Positions 47,438 to 56,426 of a stretch of DNA of 64,000 bases are shown here, piece by piece. A program made the position numbers and the translations under genes. The DNA comes from Polytrichum commune (Eukaryota; Streptophyta; Polytrichopsida; Polytrichales; Polytrichaceae): contig OX485804.1 in NCBI GenBank assembly GCA_950295325.1, forward strand, positions 22,072,001 to 22,136,000. The letters run 5' to 3'. Within the stretch, counting starts at the first letter, position 1; each line of letters begins with the position of its first letter. The notes beneath the pieces are model-generated. The model was not told the origin of the DNA and did not search any database. It saw only the letters and a list, made by a program, of their open reading frames with translations.

Positions 47438-47443
47438 TTTATT
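47438..47443 (-). terminator. polyadenylation signal of the 690-aa ORF
   Basis: AATAAA on the minus strand, 284 bp beyond the stop codon at 47727. Confidence 0.4.
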
Positions 47444-47726
47444 CGGGGTAGGAGTAATCACAATACAACAATGGAGAAGGAACCCCTCTCAAGCTCCTTA
47501 TTCAGCCTTAAGTAGAGGCTCAAAAATCCCTAAACTGAGGGCGGCGGCCCAAGCGGCCGCCGCTCAAGAAAACCCTAACTACCCCCAGTCTCCCGGATTT
47601 CCCGGATCCAGATCCGGGTTTTCCGCTGACACTACCAAAGGAAAATTTTATTAATCGTCTTCAAAAACTCCTAAGTCCTACCTGCCTACCTCCTTTCTGC
47701 CTAATTAATCTAGCTACTCCCCTAAC

Positions 47727-49799
47727 TTAAGAAGACCGGTGCTTCTTCGGAGCCGATCCCTCCTTTGAGTGACTCCCTAACCCGCTGACGGCGGATGAGC
47801 CCCCGGCCGGCGACGCCTTCTGCAGCCGCGTGAGCATCCTCCTCATGTTCGGAGACGGAGCAACCTCGTCCTCCGAATCCGCTGCCCTCTCGGTCCGTGG
47901 GGTAGCGGTCCATGGTGTCCCGGAGACTGTCCCTGGGGTTCCGGAAGCTGTCCCCATCCGGATGCTTCGGACTGGAGAAGGATCGCTTCCGGTGCCCTGC
48001 TCCGGATTCCGTCCACCCGAGAGTGAAGCCGTCCGCGGATCCCTGTTGGAGGCCGCTCTCGAGTGTGGCGGAGGAAATGGACTCACCACTTGGCAGTCCC
48101 GTGGAGACGATGGCGAGGCGTGGGTCATAGGAGCCTTGCCCCTACTCGGAGTGGCCTCCCGATCGGAAGTCTGGTGCCGGATCGGCGTCCGAGCCCTATC
48201 CGGAGTCCGGGACCTATCCGAGTTCCGCGGAACAGGGGACTGGCCCCTTCCGGATCGGACCGACCCGGTGCTCTTCCGCCTCACCTGGGGAGAACGGACC
48301 CTTTCCGGAGCCCCTCCGGAATTACCAGGCCGAGAGCCGCCTCCTTGCTGGCTGGGTCCTGCAGAGGCCGGCGGATTTTGAACCAGGGCTACTTCACCAA
48401 CCACCTCGTAGAGGGTTCCGGTTGGTGACCCTGGCGGACCCGGATAGAGCACCCTCCGCGGTGTTCCGCTTGGCGGGACCACCCTCTGGATTTCCGCCAG
48501 GAGATCCTTCATCGTTCGTGAATACTTCACGAGGATGGGGAGGGTCTTCCTGGCGGAAGCGGGATCTCCGGACTCCATCATCCGGTCGTAGAGATGTGCC
48601 TTGTTAACGATCTCCGCCGGATGACCCACCAGTTCCCGGAACCGGCTGAAGAGCACCGCCTGCTCCGCATGGTACTTCCGGATCTCCTCGCTCTTCTGAC
48701 TCAGCTCCTGAGTCATGGCCGCTACCTGGGCGGTGAGGTGGGCGTTCTCCGTCTTGGCCTGCTCCAGCTCCTTCCGATCCGCCCTTTTTGCCAATTCCCG
48801 GAGAATGTTTCCGGGTCCGCAGTCGTCCAGAGCGTGGTTCGCCCCCTTGACGATGTGCTCCAGTCGGTAGTACTGGGTCTTGAGGTCCTCCATCCCCTCC
48901 TGGAACCACTTGAATGGATTCTCCGGGAAGTCCCAAGCGGATAGGTCCACATTTCGCCATGGGGTCTCCCGGCTGGGTCCGGCTTCCGGATGTTGGTGAG
49001 GGGGAGGGGGAGAGAGTGGCCTCGAGACGGTTGGTGGCGGGCTTCCGGGTGACGAGGGAGGTGCTTCCGGAAGAATAGGGTCGCTGGAGGTCTCCGTCTC
49101 GAAGTCTCCGGCTTCCGGAAGCAGCTTGTAGGTGACCTCATCCGCCGCTATTGTGAGCAGGTCCTCCTCCTCTGCCGTGATGCAGTCGAAATGCTGGTAG
49201 AGGTGCAAAATGAAGGGGGAGAGGAAGGAGGGTTTCCGGCCAATATGGGGGAGGGCCCGTCCGACTATCTCCTGGATGATCAGGCCCCAATTCACCGGCC
49301 GGACTCCAGACATTGCACCAAACAGCGTGTTAGCCATGGTGAGGCTAATCCGCTTCGGCTTGTCCGGATTGAGAATGGGCAGGAGAAACTCTAGCACTCT
49401 CCGCTCCCTAATATTCCGGCAGTTCCCTGGGTGGAATCCGTCCTTTGGATCCGCGTCCCCTCTGAACTTCCCGGCGAACAGGCCGTCGCGGCGGCCGGCC
49501 CACCCCTCCGTGATTCCCCTGGGAAACCCGTAGACCCTGTTCCACGTATCCGGAGTCCAATGTTCCGGATCCCTCCTCTTTGTGCCTAGCCACTGATTTC
49601 CCCTCTCGAATTTAAACTCGCGGAGGGTATCTTCCGCTCTGAGATTCCAGGGTTTGGAAAGCAATCCCGCACAACCCATGACCCTGAGATCCTCCGCGAG
49701 CTCCTGCAGCTCTCTATCCTCCCTCGGAATTGCAGGGGTGAGGGCTTTCAGCGGAATCGGGATGGGTTCCCGCTGATCCTCTTCCCGTGCTTCCGGCAT
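47727..49799 (-). CDS. 690-aa transposon-associated protein, uninterrupted
   Basis: ATG at 49799 (MPEAREEDQRE) to stop at 47727 with no interruption. Three parts are visible. Residues about 30-235 form a compact domain with many Trp and Arg (FKFERGNQWLGTKRRD, then WTPDTWNRVYGFPRG and MANTLFGAMSGVRPVNWGLI), which resembles the plant-transposon or plant mobile-domain type seen in plant repeat-encoded proteins; this is a resemblance from memory, not a search result. A Pro/Ser-rich linker follows (about 240-290). A probable coiled coil spans about 340-400 (ELEQAKTENAHLTAQVAAMT). The long C-terminal tail is Arg/Ser/Pro-rich, suggesting disorder and nucleic-acid binding. I see no zinc knuckle, protease, RT or DDE motif. 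It could be a gag-like protein or an accessory transposon protein. Intactness amid decayed elements points to recent arrival or selection. Confidence 0.7.
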   Translation of the reverse strand: MPEAREEDQREPIPIPLKALTPAIPREDRELQELAEDLRVMGCAGLLSKPWNLRAEDTLREFKFERGNQWLGTKRRDPEHWTPDTWNRVYGFPRGITEGWAGRRDGLFAGKFRGDADPKDGFHPGNCRNIRERRVLEFLLPILNPDKPKRISLTMANTLFGAMSGVRPVNWGLIIQEIVGRALPHIGRKPSFLSPFILHLYQHFDCITAEEEDLLTIAADEVTYKLLPEAGDFETETSSDPILPEAPPSSPGSPPPTVSRPLSPPPPHQHPEAGPSRETPWRNVDLSAWDFPENPFKWFQEGMEDLKTQYYRLEHIVKGANHALDDCGPGNILRELAKRADRKELEQAKTENAHLTAQVAAMTQELSQKSEEIRKYHAEQAVLFSRFRELVGHPAEIVNKAHLYDRMMESGDPASARKTLPILVKYSRTMKDLLAEIQRVVPPSGTPRRVLYPGPPGSPTGTLYEVVGEVALVQNPPASAGPSQQGGGSRPGNSGGAPERVRSPQVRRKSTGSVRSGRGQSPVPRNSDRSRTPDRARTPIRHQTSDREATPSRGKAPMTHASPSSPRDCQVVSPFPPPHSRAASNRDPRTASLSGGRNPEQGTGSDPSPVRSIRMGTASGTPGTVSGTPWTATPRTERAADSEDEVAPSPNMRRMLTRLQKASPAGGSSAVSGLGSHSKEGSAPKKHRSS

Positions 49800-50030
49800 T
49801 TTCCTCTCCTCTCACCCTTTCTGGCTTGCAACCTCTCTCTCTCTCTTCCGGAGTCCTTCTCTTCCGTCTAATTGCCACAAAGTCCCGGCAAGCCCACTGC
49901 CGGTGACTGAAAAGTGCTGAGTCCCAGCAATCCAACTGCTGGCGGCTCGAAAGAATGAACACCTCACCACTCGTTCTCTCAACAGGTTGCCTTTTTCCAG
50001 AAAAGAGTGGGAGGGAGAAGGAAGGGACCC

Positions 50031-50038
50031 TTAAATAT
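50031..50038 (-). promoter_or_regulatory. candidate TATA box for the 690-aa ORF
   Basis: ATATTTAA on the minus strand, about 230 bp upstream of the ATG, in a pyrimidine-rich context. Confidence 0.35.
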
Positions 50039-50460
50039 CCTTCCTCCCTCTTCCTTCCCCTGTTACCGTTCGGTTTAACGGAAAACGGTTACCAACCGTT
50101 TTCCGGCGGTTCCCACCAACGGTTTTACTAACATTTTTACCAACGGCTCTCTTTTCCCCCAACCGCCATAAGGCCCATTATAACCGCCACTTCCGGGCCG
50201 TTGGGTAATCTTGGCGCGTCCGTTACTTGGTCCGGACCAATGGTTTGGACCATGATTACATGGTCCGCCCATCCTATTTGACGGACCGGTCATAATACTT
50301 ATTTAGAGTCGTTTTACCGCACAAGGCGGGGTTAGACTACTCTATTTCCTAGTACCATTAATTTTGTCCTAATAGACCCTATTATCCTCAGATAAGCAAG
50401 GTAAAATACGGAAATTGAATCCGTATTTCCGTATTTCCGTCTTTCCGTCGAATTTGGACT

Positions 50461-53330
50461 CCCACAATGGCCTTACTTATACCTTTGAATCGTCTTTAGG
50501 TCTTTGGCTCGAAGTTCTTAACCATCGCCGCTGGTCTGAATTGAATGTAATCTGTGGTACAATTTTTTGTCTCAGAATAGTCACTTTAGAAATTTTGAAC
50601 AATTGTGAATTCATAGTGTCACTCAAAAGGTGAAATGAACATTAAAGTGAGTCATTAGTGACCAATTAGCCGAAATGGGCCTAAGGTGACATATTTAGTT
50701 CATCAGGATAGATTTCAAGAGAAAGTGACTGTTGGGCAGGGCAATAGACATGTGACCAAAATTGAAGAGGCTTGTGAGATTTGGCCCCAAGAGACGGGGA
50801 AGTTAGCTCAGGAGATATAGAGGAAAGGGAAAGAGAGAGAGACGGAGTCTTCTCGAGAAGAGAGTCTCATGTGTGTGCATAAACTTTGAGCGCTTCTAAG
50901 CTTGGGTGTGAAGCCCTTTTATTTGTATATCTCACTTTATATAATATATCAAGCGTGAAGCCATTCTATCTACTGCAAGTGTGAAGAGTGAATCTGTTCT
51001 ACTTGTGATTGTTGTGAAGGTGTGGAGTCACATTGTCTCTTTCTGGCTTGAGTGAAGTCCAAGAAATTTGTGTCATCGTTCTTCTGTGAAAGAAGCAAGT
51101 TGTTTGTTATGTGATCCTAATTGTGAAAGTGTATAAGTCAGCGAGTTTGAATGTGAAGTTCTAATGTGACTAATTTACACGAGTCCTCTCGGGAAGGGAG
51201 TGACAATTAATGGATAGTGTCTAAAAGTCCCTCTGAGAATAAACACCTTTGGCGTGAAGCCTTTGAAAGGTGCAAAGCAGGTTTTGTTAATCAACATTGG
51301 AACATGGAAGTGATAAGCTCTCTCGTGAATTCGTGTTCATTTATTCTCGATAAGGAACAAGTAAGTCCCGGGGTGTGAAACCCGTAATTAAAATTGGAAG
51401 TCCAAAGTGGAGTCTTGTCATGACATAAGATGGTGGAGTTCTAATACATGACAATTGGCTTGGTTGTGGGAAGCCTACTTCAAATTTGAAGTTGTGTGAA
51501 CTTCTGAGAAAGGAGAAATTAGATTCAACGCATGTAGCACAAATTGAGTGCGGGAATAAGTGTAGGTACCTGTGAAAGGACCTTAAATTATGTGTGAAGA
51601 TTGAGGGTTCGGGCAGAAACTTGCCGATCCTTAAAACTTCGGATTATTTTATCTCATCTCGGAAGAGAGAGTCGAGAGAATGCCGTTAGGAAGGAAGGAT
51701 CTATTTAATGAGAGAATTGATGCTCTGAATTCCTTGCCTGTATTGATGAAGGGAATGTAATTTTGAATCCTTCATTCACTTCCGTGTCTGGGAGGAGAAA
51801 TCACCGTTTAGTCAAGGACCTTCTCCGATTGCCTGGATCTTTTTAGTCTCTTTTTGAAAGTAAACTGTGAGGGCGTATGGAATGTGAAATTCCTACGTGA
51901 TTAAATTCCTTTTTCGAGAATTCCCCCATGAGAGTTCCTGTGTACTTGAGAAGATCGAGAAATAACTGATTACAGATTAAACTTGATTTCCTAAGAGTAA
52001 CCCTGAGGAAACTTCAGACGCAGAATTCACAATCTGGATCGGTGCACGAGTGTAGGATTTGAGAGTGAATTCTGGTGAAAGAAGGTCGTACCTTCACACA
52101 TTGATAGGAGCTGGTCCTACACAACCCCCTAACGGTTCACTTTATACAGTCTGGGGGAGCGTTCGAACAACGAAAGTTCTGGAATCAGGACCTCTTTGCT
52201 TTACGGAGAGAAGAAGAGTGTTTTCCCCCTTACCATGAGAAATCTTTCTCTTAAGAATGAGTTCCAAGTGCGAAGTGGGTGGTTGAACCGATGAGGAGTT
52301 TACATGTGGCTCATAAGGAAGTTAACAGGATCAGTGTCCAAAGTGGTACATAATTGCTGTTAAGAATCACATCACCACTCATGAGGTAGCTTGCTGCGAA
52401 GTATTCGCGTGGAAGGGAGCGTTAGATCTTAAGAGAGAAGTCGATCGCGGAGGGAGAAGAGCTTTCGAGCGCGGGAAGTCTGCGCAAGCAGTCGCGCGGA
52501 GTGAGGAAGAAGACGCTGTGAAGGCGGAAGAAAGAGAGGCGCCTTAAACCCATATCGTTTGGGTGAGAGGGAGAAGGCAACCATATAAGGAGGAGCATTG
52601 TGAGCCCAAAATGGTGCCCACATGTGGTGATTAACTCTTCGAAACCAATTTTAGTTTGACTTTGATGTGTTATGATTATTCACAAAACATAAAAAGAATG
52701 AAGTGTGGTTTGGATTTAAGTTTAGGCTTTAGAATGTGTTGTGTGATTATTTCAAGGTTGAATTCAATAAGAGTATGCCTTGATAATGTGAGTAGGGGGT
52801 AAGGTGAAGCAAGGTGAGCTCCGCGGGTTAAATGCCCACTTTTGGATCCACCTTGTTAGTTTAGGAAGAAGGAAGCTTGGTGGAAGGGGATTAGTCCCTA
52901 CTTTAGAGGTGAAGGTTAAGGGATTTTGATTGGAGGTGCTAATCCTCTCACCCTATCCTTACCTCTGTCTCCCTCTCTCCCTCTCTCCCTCTTTACTACT
53001 TAAGGTGGTTTCTCTCTTATTTTTCTCTCTCTCCATCAAGCGCTCTCAAGGGAGCAAGCTCTTAAGAGCTTGAGCCACGTGTGTGGATTAGTAGTTTTTA
53101 GTAAAGTTAAGTAGTTAAGCTCTCCCTCTCTCAATACCTCCCAAGTGAGTGAGCTCTTAGAGCTTGAGATTGCCTAGGAGGATTAGGAGTTAGTTTAGTG
53201 AAATTAGTGGGAGATGTTCATTCATTGGTTAAGGGACTAGAGGAATATTCGATTAATCATTAGGGGTTGAGAGTAGTTGTTAGGACTTATTAGACATCTG
53301 CCTAAACACTGTTGGGAACCGAGTTTAGTT
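50461..53330. other. unassigned segment rich in GTGAAG and GTGTGAAG words
   Basis: Roughly 50640-52620 repeats short words (TGTGAAG, GTGAAGCC, TCTCGAGAAG) without a regular period. It looks like an LTR or leader: TGTTGGGC at 50728 and GCCCACA ending near 52622 would make short inverted ends, but there is no second copy or target duplication. From 52625 to 53330 the sequence has pyrimidine-rich CTCTCCCTCTCTCC runs and two GAGCTCTTAGAGCTTGAG-like pieces. No protein-coding gene seen. Confidence 0.4.
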
Positions 53331-53632
53331 GCTGTTGGGCAGCTGGACTGCACCGAGTTAGTGTTGTTGGGCAGCTGGACTGCACCGAGTTAGTGTTGTT
53401 GGGCAGCTGAGATTGCACCGAGTTAGTTGCTGCTGGGCAGCTAGACTGCACCGAGCTTGGTTGCTGCTAGGCAGTTGAGATTGCACCGAGTTTAGTTGCT
53501 GCTGGGTAGCTGGACTGCACCGAGTTAGTGCTGCTGGGCAGCTGAGATTGCACCGAGTTAATTGCTGCTGGGCAACTGAGACTGCACCGAGTTAGTGCTG
53601 TTGGGCAGTTGAGACTGCACAAAATTTAGTTG
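53331..53632. repeat. minisatellite of 32-37-bp units
   Basis: About nine units of the form TTGGGCAGCTGGACTGCACC plus GAGTTAGTGCTG. Variation is mostly GGACTG versus AGATTG and TTAGTT versus TTAGTG. Noncoding. Confidence 0.9.
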
Positions 53633-54946
53633 CTGATCCCAGGTTAACCAAGGGACTGCCGGTAAAAAGGCCGGATTTGGACCGATAGGTTAATTAGCCG
53701 GTTGGCTGGTTTAGCGAGCTAAGGTTAAGATTAAGTAGAGGATGCCACTAAACTAGCCATGAAGGTGTTAGACCATTTGTAGATTAAAATAGTTCCTAGA
53801 CAAGTGTTAAGCTCAATAGGATAGGCGATGTGTGTGTGGAAGTCACATGTGATTGCATTTAATATTGACTATGGAGTAAAGTGTTTCTTAACACTTGTAC
53901 ACTCTCAGTCAACATAATTCACGTGCACAATCAATGGAGAATGTGGAGGATTCTTGCAATGGCAAGAAAAAGGAAGTGAAGATTAAAAGAGTGAGGGGAA
54001 TGTCCTTAAGGGCATGTGTGGCTAAAACCGCGGGTTGGACTCTTGAGAAAGCCAACTCTACCACAAGCCAAGAGGCTAACATTAATAAAGCACAATGAGT
54101 GAGACAATATGTGTTCATTTGAACATGAAAATTACCTTGCACACGGTTCAATGTTGTAATAGACACATGTGATTCTCAAAGTCATCACCCGGACTAGGAC
54201 GCTAAAGGGGGGTGGATTTGGCCTCACAAGCATCCAGCTCCTTTGTCGAGAACTTGACGCTGACTGGTTACTGGGTACTGTTACTGGTTACTAGTTACTA
54301 AGACTATGGTTACTGGTTACTCAGACTATGGCCCTACCTTTCAGACGTGACTTGACACTGGTTATTTGTGACTAGACTATGGCCGTGCCGTGTAGACTAT
54401 GGTCCTGCGATTAGACTCTTACAGTCCCGGTTCTGTTCGGTTCGGTTCTAGACTCGGTCATTAGGTTACTGTCACACGTTAGACTTTTGTTAATTTTAAT
54501 AATTTATTTTAATGCATTCAATTCCACTGTGATAGTGTTAAGTCTAAAACTGACTAAGGAAATAATTTATTTCTGTGGTCTTTATCTAATTTAATTAAAT
54601 CAATCACTTAACCATAGGAGGAGTCAATTGTGAACATGATATCCTTACTAACTGTGGTGTGGCCTTTTGGTACTTGGTTACTTTACTGAAGAGACTATGG
54701 TTCACTCAAGGTGTTCATGCCTTGGGTTTTCTAAGACTATGGCGTAACCAAATGACAATTGTTGAGCTGTGACTCTTTGAAACATAATTCACACCATAAG
54801 AGTGATGTTACTGATGAGAGAGGGGTTTGTGAGGGAGAGACTGAGCAAATGTATGTACTGCTTTGAGAGACCCTTAAATCCCATTAATAATTTATGAAGC
54901 TTACTTTAAGAGTTAATTCAATTAGGATTGTTGTCCTAAAGTCATC
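53633..54946. other. unassigned, with GACTATGG and GGTTACT words
   Basis: Near 54250-54480 and 54690-54740 the words GGTTACT and AGACTATGG recur irregularly. An ATG-started ORF of 54 aa (53934-54098, MENVEDSCNGKKKEVKIKR start) is lysine-rich and unrecognised. The rest holds no gene that I can support. Confidence 0.4.
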
Positions 54947-55500
54947 TTATTTCCCCTGTAATCTATCAATTAACTTAATGGTGATCCCTAGATGAACAAT
55001 CTGACACTCATTTGGTCTTCCCTGTGTGGTTTTCTTAGTTGGAACCCAATTCAAAAACCTATCTACATCTTCGATTGCTTCATTCGCCCTTAGGATCATC
55101 GCCATTTTCATCTTGAATTCAGCGATGATCGTATTGTCAGTTTCCATTTCGCCTTTGACCGACTTCGTGGTCCAACGCATTGCCCTTCCAATTTGACTGT
55201 GTATGGCCCGCCACTCTTGGGCCTTCGGCGTCCAATTGCCATCTCGGAGGTCGAGTCGTGCCGCCTCCCCCGGATTCATCTCAATGCATGCCTGCAACCC
55301 ACATTTGGACTTGATTAATCATTTCCACCTTTATTGCGACTAATCCTACGTCTAGGTTAGTCCTACGTTAACTCTCATTTCCCCGCTACTCCTAGGCTAA
55401 TTCAAGGTATCCACGCTTAGTCTCTTTTCGGCTTCCCGCAAGTTGCGGTTCCGTCCCGTTTGGTAACATTCCCCTCTTCGTTTCTCCTTTGCCTCTTTTG

Positions 55501-55529
55501 TCTCCATCCTCCCGCAGGGAGGATGGAGA
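55501..55529. repeat. perfect 13-bp hairpin, loop GCA
   Basis: Arms TCTCCATCCTCCC and GGGAGGATGGAGA around a three-base loop. Confidence 0.9.
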
Positions 55530-55598
55530 AGCCTCCTTCAACCTCTTGAGGTCCCTTGCCTTCCTTAAGGGGTTCCTCTCCTTTGTCGTATTCCTTTG

Positions 55599-55625
55599 CC
55601 CCCTCCTCCCTGCGGGAGGAGGGGG
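55599..55625. repeat. perfect 12-bp hairpin, loop TGC
   Basis: Arms CCCCCTCCTCCC and GGGAGGAGGGGG around a three-base loop, 69 bp after the previous hairpin. Both hairpins close on CCC/GGG with complementary triloops. Confidence 0.9.
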
Positions 55626-55992
55626 TAGCATTCTCGGGGTCTTCCGTGATGTTCCCGTCTTTATGTCCTTTGAATTCGAGTTGTAATGATAACATTGTAT
55701 AGAGTTGGTCATCTTCCTCATTCATTTCGAGGTTGAATCTTCCACCTCCCTTATTATCTTAAGCATCTGAACCATTCACCTTGTTTCAGGATTTGGTGTG
55801 TGTCCGTGGGGATGTCGTTTCTTCCGTTTGTGTCAAGTGGTTGTTTATTTCATCGGATTTATCGGCCTCGAACTTGGATTGATTCGGATGCCTTGGAACC
55901 TGGATCGTTTTAGTCCCGCGGAGACAGCCTCGCTCTTTGATCATCTGCACATCAATGACTAGGGTAAAACTAACATGTCTCACAACGGTCTA

Positions 55993-56014
55993 AACAAAGT
56001 CGGGGTCCGGGGGA
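55993..56014 (+). repeat. right 22-bp direct repeat (candidate target duplication)
   Basis: Matches 33252-33273 at 21 of 22 bases. Confidence 0.8.
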
Positions 56015-56043
56015 CTTGAAGCTCTAAATGCGAATGGAAGCAA

Positions 56044-56426
56044 TTTCGAATGCTTAGAGAGAACGTTACACATGCTCCTTGGGTCGAAGTTCAATTTTGG
56101 TTCAAACCCGATTCAAAGCAACTCCCTTCCAAGGAGTGCTACACTATCACAATGATTCATCCTATGTCGGGGTTGCTACTGGGTCGTGGCTACAGTCAAG
56201 ACTCTATAAATGTTACAGGTCGGAAGTAGCAAAAAAATACCATATATAGAATTATAACAAGTAACACTTACAAAACTCATACCGATGATCAATAGCATTT
56301 ACAGAAATGACACTTAAAATTTCCGAAAATGAAGAACGTAACGTTTTATAAAAATAAAAAATGAAGTATCAGTGATAATACATAATTCGACGTAGCAACT
56401 TCCTCAACTCTCATACGTTTTCTCCT
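56044..56426. other. spacer between composite block and Copia element
   Basis: 380 bp without a recognised feature. No LTR or primer site for the Copia element was found here. Confidence 0.35.

Larger units (their letters stand above)
46381..50460 (-). mobile_element. TCCGGA-rich segment carrying a 690-aa ORF
   Basis: About 4 kb with a sudden rise in GC and in the word TCCGGA, unlike both flanks. It holds one long minus-strand ORF with its own TATA-like and poly-A signals. It interrupts the RLE retrotransposon between its N-terminal coding part and whatever preceded it. Exact ends, TIRs and target duplication were not resolved, so the boundaries are approximate and the class is open. Confidence 0.45.
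54947..55725 (-). pseudogene. two unrecognised minus-strand ORFs, perhaps the 5' part of the RLE element
   Basis: ORFs at 55725-55417 (102 aa, acidic and Lys-rich) and 55297-54947 (116 aa) lie just inside the right end of the composite block, on the same strand as the RLE reverse transcriptase. The second ORF has a plausible helical composition (EFKMKMAMILRANEAIEDVD, then WVPTKK). Neither matches a family I know. Their position and strand fit ORF1 or the N-terminal region of the retrotransposon, but no zinc-finger motif supports that. Confidence 0.3.
33223..56043. mobile_element. nested transposon block bounded by a 22-bp inverted repeat
   Basis: The ends 33223-33244 and 56022-56043 are perfect 22-bp reverse complements. 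Just inside, 33252-33273 and 55993-56014 are direct repeats differing at one base in 22 (core GTCCGGGGGA). The simplest reading is that a minus-strand RLE-type non-LTR retrotransposon (33274-55992 in its present expanded form) inserted into the loop of a pre-existing hairpin with a 22-bp target duplication. It then received a Gypsy element and a TCCGGA-rich element. A single TIR transposon of 22.8 kb is an alternative. No poly-A tail is seen at the retrotransposon's inferred 3' end. Confidence 0.5.

Noticed and set aside
47830-48381. Long plus-strand ORF of 183 codons opposite the 690-aa ORF
   Set aside because: It is an antisense shadow caused by the high GC and biased codons of the minus-strand ORF; its translation has no motif.
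50728-52622. Solo LTR with TGTTGGGC and GCCCACA ends
   Set aside because: Neither a target duplication nor a second copy was found, so it is reported only as an unassigned segment.
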